From assembly GCA_963805495.1 (NCBI GenBank), contig CAWDUQ010000001.1:1240001-1304000 (forward strand): DNA of 64,000 nt, in the 5' to 3' direction. Shown here piece by piece: positions 7,213-15,900 of this stretch. The notes under the pieces were generated by a model that had not been told where the DNA came from, did not search any database, and saw nothing but the letters and a program-made list of their open reading frames with translations. A program made the position numbers and the translations under genes. Each line of letters starts with the position of its first letter. Within the stretch, counting starts at the first letter, position 1. This DNA is from DAHUXD01 sp963805495. Lineage in GTDB: Bacteria; Acidobacteriota; Thermoanaerobaculia; UBA5066; Gp7-AA6.

Positions 7213-9686
7213 GCCGCGCCGCCTTCCTCGAGGAAGGGCTCGAACGCTTCCTTGCGCAGGGCCTTGTCCCAGCCCGCGCGCGGCTCGATGATCCCCTCGG
7301 AGACGAGCTGCAGGAGCGCGCCGTCCATCAGCTGCATGCCCGAGGCGGAGCCCGTCTGGATCGCGGTCGGGATCTGGAACGTCTTCGAGTCGCGGATCAG
7401 GCCCGCGACGTTCGGCGTGTTGCGCAGGATCTCGAAGGCCGCGACCCGTCCCGTGCCGTCGCGTCGCGGCAGCAGGGCCTGCGAGATCACGGCCTTCAGC
7501 GAGTCGGCGACCATCATGCGGATCTGACCCTGCTGGTCGGGAGGGAACGCGTTGATGATGCGGTCGACCGTCGAGGAGGCGGTCGTCGTGTGGAGGGTCG
7601 CGAGCACCAGGTGGCCCGTCTCCGACGCCGTGATCGCGAGCGAAATGGTCTCGAGGTCGCGCATCTCGCCGACGAGGATCACGTCCGGGTCCTCGCGCAG
7701 CGACTGGCGCAGGGCCTTCGCGAAGGACTTCGAGTGGGACGGGATCTCGCGCTGGTTCACGAGCGATTCCTTGCTCGTGTGCACGTACTCGATCGGGTCC
7801 TCGACCGTGATGATGTGACCGCGCTCGGTCTCGTTGATCCGGTCGACCAGGGCCGCGAGCGTCGTCGTCTTGCCGCACCCGGCCGCGCCCGTCACCAGGA
7901 TGAGGCCCTGGGAATATCCCGTGATCTCCCAGAGGCTCTCGGGAAGGCCGATGTCGGTCAGGTTGGGGATCTCGTACGGCACCAGCCGGAGCACCGCGTT
8001 CAGACCCTTGCGCTCGTAGAAGACGTTCGTGCGGAAGCGGCCGAGCTCCGGGTCCTTGTGGCAGAAGTCGAGCTGGCGCTTCGCCTCGAGCTCGGCCGAA
8101 CGTTCGGTGCCGAGGATCGGGGTGATCCACGCGTCCATCTGCTCGGGCGTCGGTTCCGGGAGGGGGAGCGGAATCAGCCGGCCGTGAATCCGGAGCCTCG
8201 GCACCGTGCCGGTTCCCAGGTGCAGGTCGGACGCCGACACCGCCCGCGCGTGGCGGAGCAGGTCCGCGAGCGTGGGGCCGGGTGTCGACTCGAAGTCGAC
8301 CGGAGCGAAGACGCGCGCGGTCCCGCCCGGCTCGACGTCGGGCTCTCCCGAGCGCTGCCGGACCAGCCGGGACGCCTTGTCGCGGACGAGAGGGCTCGGA
8401 TCGACCTGGACGATCTTCTGCAGCAGCGGCCCGACCTTCGGGTCCTGAATCCGGGCGAAGGCGTCGAGGATCTCGAGGCGCAGGTCGACGAAAGTCGTCG
8501 ACTGCTTGTATGCCTCGAGCAACGCCGGAAGGGCCTTCGGCGTTCCCCACGCGCCCAGGGCCGCGGCCGCCGAGAGGTTCGACTCCGGGTCCGACAGCAT
8601 CTCGAGAAGCTGCGGAAGCGCCGACTCGTCGCGGATCTCGGCGAGCGCCATGGCCGCGCGGTCGCGCAGCCACCAGTCATCGCTCTTCAGGAAGCGCTGG
8701 CAGTGCGGGACGACCTCGGCGGAGCGGATGGTCACCGCGATCGACGCGGCGAGCCCGGCCTCCTGCGGGTCCTCCGAGGCGTCGCGCTCGAGGAACGCGC
8801 GGATGAAGTCGGGGGAGAGCTCCCGCAGGGCCTCGACGGCGCGGTCGCGGACGGGGCCGTATTGTCCCTTGAAGGTCTGGAGGAACGCGTCGGCGATGCG
8901 GGCCGGGTCCTGCGTCGCGACGATGCGGGAGGCGAGCTGGCGCACCTTGGGATTGGTGTCCGAGAGCAGCGGCAGCACGTCCTCGGCCCACGACCTCTGC
9001 GACTTTGCGAGCACGGGGCCGAGGGCCGCGATCGCGGCGTCCTTGACCCGCGTCGAGTCGTGGCGGCAGTGAGCGAGAAGCGCCGGGATCTGGGCCTCGT
9101 CGGGGAACTTCGAGAGCAGCTGGACCGCGCGGAACCGCAGGTCTTCGTCGTCGGATTCCAGGGCCGCGAGCGCGATCGCCGTGACGCGGGGCGAAGCCGT
9201 GGCTTCGGCGATGGCGAAGGCTTTTTTCCGGACGGCCGGCGAGGACGAGGTCTCGAGGACCTTCGCGACGAACGGAAGGGCCCGCTCGCTGGGCGACTTC
9301 CGGAGATAGTCGAGGGCCGCGTGCACGACGGCCGGATCGGGGTTCGTCAGGAGCGCCGGGATCTTCTCGAGGAACTGGCCGCCGGCGAGCTGCTCGAGCG
9401 CGAGCATCGCCTGCCGCCGGACCGCCTCGGTCTGCGATCCGAGAAAAGTGAAGAGTCCGGCCGCGGCCGCCTCGTACGGAAGGCGCCGGAGCAGAGCCAG
9501 GCCGGCCTGCCGAAGCGCGGCATCCGTCTCGACGGCCATCCAGCCGATGTCTTCGGCCGCGAGGTTCGGCGCCGCGGCGAGGGTCTTGAGCAGCTCGTCG
9601 CGCTCGGCTTCGCCCTTCCACTGGCGGGCGCGAAGCCGTCCGAACAGAGCCTCGAGCCCCGATGCCTTGCGTTTGGTGGGCCACAT
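7209..9686 (-). CDS. HEAT-repeat/PilT-family ATPase fusion (PilU/PilT-like)
   Basis: This 825-residue protein combines about 470 residues of HEAT-like alpha-helical repeats with a full PilT-type ATPase. The repeats show patterns such as AVRRQAMLALEQLA, KVRQLASRIVA and PVRDRAVEALREL. The ATPase domain starts at ASDLHLGTGTVPRLRI. Its Walker A at about residue 600 is GAAGCGKTT rather than GPTGSGKS, while the Asp box TVEDPIEYVH, Walker B ILVGEMRDLET and His box ATLHTTTASS are normal. The ATG at 9686 is chosen because the repeats begin soon after and TACACT (9706-9701 on this strand) precedes it by 14 bases. It is followed directly by pilT. The HEAT part may bind a partner or the pilus base; its function is not known from sequence. 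Confidence 0.85.
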   Translation of the reverse strand: MWPTKRKASGLEALFGRLRARQWKGEAERDELLKTLAAAPNLAAEDIGWMAVETDAALRQAGLALLRRLPYEAAAAGLFTFLGSQTEAVRRQAMLALEQLAGGQFLEKIPALLTNPDPAVVHAALDYLRKSPSERALPFVAKVLETSSSPAVRKKAFAIAEATASPRVTAIALAALESDDEDLRFRAVQLLSKFPDEAQIPALLAHCRHDSTRVKDAAIAALGPVLAKSQRSWAEDVLPLLSDTNPKVRQLASRIVATQDPARIADAFLQTFKGQYGPVRDRAVEALRELSPDFIRAFLERDASEDPQEAGLAASIAVTIRSAEVVPHCQRFLKSDDWWLRDRAAMALAEIRDESALPQLLEMLSDPESNLSAAAALGAWGTPKALPALLEAYKQSTTFVDLRLEILDAFARIQDPKVGPLLQKIVQVDPSPLVRDKASRLVRQRSGEPDVEPGGTARVFAPVDFESTPGPTLADLLRHARAVSASDLHLGTGTVPRLRIHGRLIPLPLPEPTPEQMDAWITPILGTERSAELEAKRQLDFCHKDPELGRFRTNVFYERKGLNAVLRLVPYEIPNLTDIGLPESLWEITGYSQGLILVTGAAGCGKTTTLAALVDRINETERGHIITVEDPIEYVHTSKESLVNQREIPSHSKSFAKALRQSLREDPDVILVGEMRDLETISLAITASETGHLVLATLHTTTASSTVDRIINAFPPDQQGQIRMMVADSLKAVISQALLPRRDGTGRVAAFEILRNTPNVAGLIRDSKTFQIPTAIQTGSASGMQLMDGALLQLVSEGIIEPRAGWDKALRKEAFEPFLEEGGAA

Positions 9687-9934
9687 GGGGGTGTCGAGCC
9701 AGTGTAGGGACTCGCGGTGCGAGAGTCGAGAGTCGAGAGATGGACTCGATTTCGTTCCGGGTGGGCCTCCCGGGGGCCCGCCGTTGACCTGAAGGGAAGC
9801 GTTACCGCACGTAACATAAATCGACCAGATCAGCCTGGGCCTGATGGGATCGGCGATAGTCAGGCTTTTGCAGAACAAAGACTTAGCTATGTAACGGCCC
9901 CCCGGGCACGAGAATCGCTCCTTGTTCTCCCGAA
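9687..9934. promoter_or_regulatory. Divergent intergenic region between the ATPase genes and the minor pilin operon
   Basis: This 248-base region is clearly richer in A and T than its surroundings from about 9800 to 9895. It holds a -10-like TACACT for the minus-strand ATPase gene (9706-9701). It also has an inverted repeat GTTAC-CGCAC-GTAAC (9801-9815), with a further GTAAC at 9891-9895. These repeated GTAAC boxes could be an operator, but no known regulator site is recognised. No convincing promoter for the plus-strand operon was found. Confidence 0.4.
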
Positions 9935-10489
9935 ATGCTCCGTACATCGTGTCGACGCCGCCGGGAGAGTGGATTCTCGCTCACCGAGCTCCTGATCGTC
10001 ATGGCGATCATGGGCATCCTGGCGCTCGCCGCCGCCCCCTGGTTTGCCAAGATCTCGCAGCGCAACCAGATCAAGAGCGCCGCCCAGCAGCTCGCCATCA
10101 CGCTGCAGGCCGCGCGCATGCGGGCCGTCAAGCGCAACCTTCCGGCCCGGGTCGTCGTGACGCGCGCGACGGGCTCCCAGGGCTTCAATCTCGTCGAGAC
10201 TTTCGAGCAGACGGTCCCGACGCCGATCAAGGTCTCGGAGGTCCAGTTGACGGCGCTCGTGGACTTTCCCCCGACGATCGGGGGTGGATATCCGTACTCG
10301 CCGAACCCGGTCCAGATGATCTTCGGTCCCGATGGCCGCTGTACGTCGCCCGACACGTTCACGATTCGCGGGGTCGTCGGGGCCGGCACGACCAACGACC
10401 TGCCGGTCCAGGTCTCGGGCAACGGCAAGATCGAGGTCCTCGGACCCAACCCGACGGCCCTGAAAAAGAGGGGAACGGAATGGCACTGA
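9935..10489 (+). CDS. Minor pilin, FimT/GspH-like
   Basis: This 184-residue prepilin-like protein has a basic leader rich in Arg, then the cleavage site G-FSLTELLIVMAIMGIL and a hydrophobic helix. The C-terminal domain (about 60-184) is the GspH/FimT type of beta-rich head. ATG 9935 gives a normal leader; no clear ribosome-binding site is visible, and a transcript starting close by is possible. It is the first gene of a minor pilin operon, and its end overlaps the next gene by 10 bases. Minor pilins prime pilus assembly at the inner membrane and form the tip complex with PilY1. Confidence 0.85.
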   Translation: MLRTSCRRRRESGFSLTELLIVMAIMGILALAAAPWFAKISQRNQIKSAAQQLAITLQAARMRAVKRNLPARVVVTRATGSQGFNLVETFEQTVPTPIKVSEVQLTALVDFPPTIGGGYPYSPNPVQMIFGPDGRCTSPDTFTIRGVVGAGTTNDLPVQVSGNGKIEVLGPNPTALKKRGTEWH

Positions 10490-11004
10490 CGAACCGCCGG
10501 CGTGAAGCCGGCCTGACGCTCGTCGAGATGCTCATCGCCGTGGCCCTGCTCGGCATCGTGCTTCTCGGCATCGCGCCCCTCTTCATCGCGAGCGTCCGGT
10601 CGAACTACAGCGCCAACGAATACACCAGCATCCACAACCTCGGGCGCGACCGGCTCGAGCAGCTCATGAACCTGCCCTTCGGCGACCAGCAGCTCGCCTC
10701 GGGCGCCTACGTCAACGATCTGCCGACGACGCTGCCCGACCCGCAGACGGGGATTCCGCCGTCGAACGTGAAGAACACGCTCGAGCGGACCTACACGGTC
10801 GACAACTTCACGACGACTCCCCCCGGCGCCCCCGGCGACGCATTCGTCCTGAATGCGGTGGCCGCGGGGCTGCCGTGCGACTTCAAGCGCATCAACGTCA
10901 CCGTGCGCTCGATCTCGGGAGGCACGAACCTCGGCATCGGGGCGCGCACGGCGCGGGTCAGCGGGTTCGTCCGCAACTCCAGCCCGTCGGTGGCCTGCAA
11001 CTAG
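10480..11004 (+). CDS. pilV: Minor pilin PilV-like
   Basis: This 174-residue protein has a leader of ten residues and the processing site G-LTLVEMLIAVALLGIVLLG, typical of PilV/GspI. Glu+5 is conserved. The head domain has only two cysteines, one near the middle and one at the penultimate position. ATG 10480 follows GGGGAACGG and overlaps the preceding gene. Operon position after the FimT-like gene and before the PilW-like gene is the usual minor pilin order. Confidence 0.85.
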   Translation: MALTNRRREAGLTLVEMLIAVALLGIVLLGIAPLFIASVRSNYSANEYTSIHNLGRDRLEQLMNLPFGDQQLASGAYVNDLPTTLPDPQTGIPPSNVKNTLERTYTVDNFTTTPPGAPGDAFVLNAVAAGLPCDFKRINVTVRSISGGTNLGIGARTARVSGFVRNSSPSVACN

Positions 11005-11008
11005 AGCC

Positions 11009-12400
11009 ATGAAAATCCTCCATCCGACGCGTTCGCGCGAGGCCGGTTTCACGCTGATCGAGATGATCATCGTGTCGCTTCTGCTCGCCGTCGCCATGCT
11101 CGGCCTGCTCGCCGTGTTCGACGCGAGCGCCCGCATCAACAAGAACGAAACCGACGTCGCCGACGCCCAGGGCGCCGTGCGCTACGGCATCTACCAGATG
11201 ACGCGGGTCATCCGGATGGCCGGGGCCGGCGGGCTCTACGTGACGCAGGCGGTTCTCAACCATGCCGACCGGGGACTCCCGGGCATCGCGCCGGCCGGCG
11301 CGTCCTACGACAATGTCGCGGGCGTGACTGTCACGGACACCGGCGGAACGGTCTGGACGGTCCGTCCGGGCACGGACATGGTCGAGATCCGCGGCGTCAT
11401 CCTGTCCCCTTTGATCGGCTTCGACCAGCAGACGGGCTGCAATGGCTGCACCGGGTCGCAGTCCCTGAACGTCCTGCCGATCGTCGGGAATCTCGTTATC
11501 GGCCAGCACGTCAACGACGACGCGAGCAATCGGCCGCAGTTCGCGGCCGTCGACGCGTACACGGCGACGGCCGGCACCGATCCGATGCTCGTAATCGTCG
11601 AGGACGGCAATACCGACCTGCACTACGCCTGCTCCGATCCGAACCCCGGCGGCGTCACCCGGTATCCGCAGGCCGCGTACAACGTCGGCGTGATCACCGC
11701 GCCGACCCAGCTCCTCTCGAGCAACACCTTCGGAACGGTCGACTTCGGCGGGACGATCGGCCCGCGCTTCAACACCGAGCTTCCGTCGACGTCGGGCCTC
11801 GGCGAGAACGCCGTTCCGATCCCGAAGGTCCGGCGCGCCGGCATCCTCGACGACATCGTCTTCTTCGTCACCACGGACCCGACGGTCGATCCGGCCGGCA
11901 TCCATCCGTTTCTCGCCCAGGGCATTCGCCGGGGCGACGCCTTCGAGATCACGCGGCTGGCCGAAGACGTCGAGGACATGCAGGTCGCCTACGGCATCGA
12001 CGGCATCATCGGAGGCGCCACGGACAACGCCCTGACCGTCCAGCCTCCGGTGCCGCCCGCGCTCAACGTCGATCCGAACGTGTCGACGGTCGCCGACGGC
12101 GACGAGTGGGTGCCGAACGTCGACACGGAAGCCGCGCCCGTCGACACCGATTTCCAGCAGCAGCAGCCCTTCGTTCCCGGGCACACGGGCGCGTCGTTCG
12201 CCCAGCACTGCCCCCGGCTCCACGGCGTGATGATCTCGCTCCTCGCCAAGGCCAAGGATCCGGACCCGGGCTACAAGGGATCCGCATCTCAGGGCTACCA
12301 GATCATGAACTCGACGGCGGCCCCGATCACGCCCGGCGCCTTCCGCCGGCGTGTTCAGACGTTGAAGATCAACCTCCGCAACTACGCGTTCCAGGGATGA
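11009..12400 (+). CDS. pilW: Minor pilin PilW-like
   Basis: This 463-residue prepilin-like protein has the processing site G-FTLIEMIIVSLLLAVAMLG and a following helix (DAQGAVRYGIYQMTRVIRMAG) that matches PilW/GspJ proteins. It is longer than the usual PilW of about 270-350 residues because of an enlarged beta-rich head. The ATG lies five bases after the pilV stop codon, and its TGA overlaps the start of the next gene (ATGA). It would be part of the tip/initiation complex of the pilus. Confidence 0.87.
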   Translation: MKILHPTRSREAGFTLIEMIIVSLLLAVAMLGLLAVFDASARINKNETDVADAQGAVRYGIYQMTRVIRMAGAGGLYVTQAVLNHADRGLPGIAPAGASYDNVAGVTVTDTGGTVWTVRPGTDMVEIRGVILSPLIGFDQQTGCNGCTGSQSLNVLPIVGNLVIGQHVNDDASNRPQFAAVDAYTATAGTDPMLVIVEDGNTDLHYACSDPNPGGVTRYPQAAYNVGVITAPTQLLSSNTFGTVDFGGTIGPRFNTELPSTSGLGENAVPIPKVRRAGILDDIVFFVTTDPTVDPAGIHPFLAQGIRRGDAFEITRLAEDVEDMQVAYGIDGIIGGATDNALTVQPPVPPALNVDPNVSTVADGDEWVPNVDTEAAPVDTDFQQQQPFVPGHTGASFAQHCPRLHGVMISLLAKAKDPDPGYKGSASQGYQIMNSTAAPITPGAFRRRVQTLKINLRNYAFQG

Positions 12401-12942
12401 GCATGACCGCCACGAACCGCAATCGCCGCGAGCGCGGCGCCGCCCTCGTCGTCGCGATCCTGGTTCTCGCGATCCTGACGGTGATCGGGATCGCCCTCAT
12501 GCTGATCACGTCGACGGAAGCCCGCATCGCCGCCAACGAGTGGTCGGTCAACCGGGCCTTCTACTCGTCGGACGCCGGGATCCGCTGGGCCGGGGTGGAG
12601 CTCGACGACCCGCGCGCGTTTCTGACGCGGCCGGAGTTCGGAGCGCCGGGCGCGCCGAACCTCTTCGGCACGGTCCTCTTCAACATGTCGAGCCACCGAT
12701 TCCGCCAGACCCTCGGCTTCATCGGGGCCGACGACATCCAGGTGCGGGTGACGAATCCGGGCCGCCTCGGGAGGCGTCCGGCGCGCGGCGGAATCATCAA
12801 CGAGCAGGGCTCCCGCGCTCAGTACATGTATGCGTTCGAGGTTCGTTCGACGGGCGAACAGAACGATGCCTTTCTGCAGTACTCCAAGGCGCTCGTGGCC
12901 GACGCCGAGATCGGGCCTCTTCCGGCCCGGTTGCCGTTCTGA
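12397..12942 (+). CDS. pilX: Minor pilus assembly protein PilX-like
   Basis: This 181-residue protein has an N-terminus typical of PilX: a basic leader, then RGAALVVAILVLAILTVIG with a variant cleavage region, followed by ANEWSVNRAFYSSDAGI. The last stretch matches the conserved NRAFYAAEAG signature of PilX_N proteins. The ATG overlaps the pilW stop. The next gene is pilY1, the normal partner. Confidence 0.88.
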   Translation: MSMTATNRNRRERGAALVVAILVLAILTVIGIALMLITSTEARIAANEWSVNRAFYSSDAGIRWAGVELDDPRAFLTRPEFGAPGAPNLFGTVLFNMSSHRFRQTLGFIGADDIQVRVTNPGRLGRRPARGGIINEQGSRAQYMYAFEVRSTGEQNDAFLQYSKALVADAEIGPLPARLPF

Positions 12943-12953
12943 GGAGACGTCTC

Positions 12954-15900
12954 ATGCGACACCATCGGACATCCAGCGGCCTCATCGGATTCGTGGAACG
13001 CCACCGCGTGGCGACCACGTTTCTGGCCCTCTTTCTGATGGCGTCCCCCGCGCGCCCCGACGACCGCCAGCTCCTCCAGGCCAACGCCGGTGCCAACACG
13101 AACGTGCTCCTGATCCTCGACACGTCCTACTCCATGAACAACGACTTCTCCGACACCTACCGGCTGCCGGCGTTCATGGACGACTTCATCTATCCCGAGG
13201 GCACCGTCGCGACCCCGGGTTCCAAGTTCGCGGTGGCCAAAAGCGTTCTCCGCCAGGTCCTGACCAACGCTTCGGGAGTGAACTGGGCCTTCTCCTACTA
13301 CCGGAACCCCGAGCAGACGTTCGGAGCGGCCGACACCTCGGCCGCGGCGAACTCCGGCGACCCGCTGCCCGGATACCCGATCGGCGGCGCCAAGGTGGCC
13401 GGCGCGACGCTCGAGAACGGCGGCCTCGAGTGGCTCTACTTTGCCGAGTCGATCTACCCGACCGGCTCCGCGATCAGTTCCGTGTTCGCCCCCGCCCTTT
13501 GGCCTGACGTTCAGCAGGGCCGCTTCCTGCAGATGGGCCACAAGGTCATGCGGATGTACGGTCGGCTCGGCCAGCCGGACCAGGGCCCGTTCATCATTCC
13601 GCCCGCCAATCCGGATCCACGGCCGCCCTACCCGGGCCCGGTTCCGGGAAGCTGGCGAGGCGCGTTCGGTCCGCACGGCCTGAACGAGGGACTCGTCGTC
13701 TACCGCAACACGGCCCGTCCCGGCCGCGAGCTGCGGATGCAGATGGTCTCGGGCAACTATTCGGACCCCTTCGTCGTGGTTCGGGTCGACGAGTACGGCC
13801 CGCCGCCCGATACGCCGACCAACACGCCGACCGACACGCCGACCTTCACGCCGAGCTTCACCGAGACGCCGACGCCGACCGAGACGCCGACCTCGACGCC
13901 GTCATTCACCGCGACGAAGACCTCGACGCCGACCGACACGCCGACCGCGACGGCGACCTACACGCCGTCCTACACGGCGTCGGCGACGGCGACCCGCACT
14001 GCGACGAACACCGCGACGGCCACCTTTACCGCCTCGCAGACGTCGACGGCCACGCCGACGTTCACGGCGACCTCGACCTACACGGCGTCCCATACGCGGA
14101 CGCCGACGTTCACCGGAACTCAGACGTTCACTCCGAGCGTGACCCCGACGCCGAGCCGCACGTCGACGGCCACGCACACGCCCACGCCCTCGCCCACGTT
14201 CACGCCGTCGCTCACGCGCACGCCGTCGCGCACGCGTACCCCGACGCGCACGCGTACCCCGACGCGCACGCGTACATCTTCGAGTACCCCGACGCGCACG
14301 TTCACCCGGACGCAGACGTTCACGGCGACCCGGACCTCGACTCCGTCCAACACGGCGACGGCGTCGAGCACGCCGACCCGCACGGCGACCGACACGCCGA
14401 GCTCCACGGCCACGCAGACGTTCACGAGGTCCAACACGCCGACCCGGACGTCGACGCGCACGGCCACGCCAACGTCGACGGCGAGCAACACGCCGAGCAA
14501 CACCGCGACCTTCACCCCCTCCCGGACGTCGACGCGCACGGCCACGAACACCGCGACCTATACGGCGTCCCGGACCGCCACGGCGACCGCGTCGAACACG
14601 CCGACGGCGACCGCGACGCGGACGCCGACCCTGGTCCCGACGCTGCCGGGCGGTGCGATGCCGGCGAAGAGCTTCCTGCCGGCGATCGCCAACTGGCTCG
14701 CGCCCGCCATCCGCGGGCTCTTCGCCATGGCGCCGCCTCCCCCGCCGCCCCCGGCCGGCCCCTGCCCCGGCATTCCGGCCTCGTACACGGGCGGCGGCCA
14801 GCTCGTCTGCGCTCCGTGCCTGTACGACACCACGCGGCTGTGCGCGTTCATCGACACCAACAGCAACGGGATCATCGATCCGGGTGAGCCCGCGCCGGCA
14901 AACCTGATTCCGCTGCCTGCGTCCCCGAGCTTCATGCGCGGGTTCGACGATCCCCAGGCGGACCCGGACCTGAGCCTCGTGCTTCTGAACTCGGTCGAGA
15001 TCAAGTACGTCCGCGGCGACCTGTACGACCTGCCGCCGCAGTTCCAGGCGAGCGACACCCTGAACGGGAATCCCCCGTGGGGCTCGTGCCCGAGCCTGTC
15101 CCTCGGCTGCCCGGCCGCGCCCGACAACGACGCCGACGGCAAGTCCGACGCGGCCTCGATCGGAGACCGCCGCAACCAGGGCATGTACTCGGCGATCTTA
15201 CGACTCGGAGCGCCCCCGGCCGTCCGGCCAAGTCCCGAGCGACGCGTTTGCGGGACCGTCCTGTCCGCTGGGCATCTCGGGTTGCGACCCCTACTCGCAG
15301 GATTGCGGGGGCCTCGCGCACTTCAATACGTTCAAGGGCTTCCCCGGCGCCGCGCCGAGCTCCCTCGGGCCTCCCGACGCGGCCCTGCCCGCGGTTTACC
15401 CCGCCAACCCGCCGGCCTCTCCGGCCGACTGGCCCGTCGTCCCGTTCCGTCGCGAGTGGCTCGGCACCGACTACCCGGGAGGCAATTCGCCCGAGACCGC
15501 CATCAAACGCCTGCTCCGATTCACTTCGTCGATCGTGAGCTACGACTCCTCCCAGCCGGCCGACAGCGCCTATCGACTCGAGGAAGACGCCAAGGAAGTC
15601 GCGGTCACGGCTTCATGCACGCCGCTCGCCGGGGCGCTTCTGGATGCGTACAACTACTTCGTCAACAGCGTGTTTCCGCCTCCGACGAGCGGGGCCCCCG
15701 ATCCGGCGATCGACTGCCGCAACTACATCGTCGTCTTCATCACCGACGGCCACGACGAGGCGGGTTCCGATCCGTGCGTCGGCGGAACGTCCGGCAACGG
15801 CGTGGCCGGCGACCTCGGGGCCGTTCTCCTTCCGGAGAGCGCCCCCGGCCGGCGGGCCGCGGCCGCCGCTCTCGATCCGGGCGTTCGCGTGGCCGGCATC

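Noticed and set aside
9852..9865. GG-N10-GC match upstream of the minor pilin operon
   Set aside because: Flanking bases do not fit the -24 and -12 boxes; matches of this kind occur by chance in GC-rich DNA.
14120..14551. Val/Gly-rich minus-strand frame opposite the Thr/Pro repeats
   Set aside because: It is a mirror image of the repeated codons in pilY1.
13809..14645. Possible CRISPR-like array
   Set aside because: Units are short and degenerate, lack regular spacers and are coding for Thr/Pro repeats.
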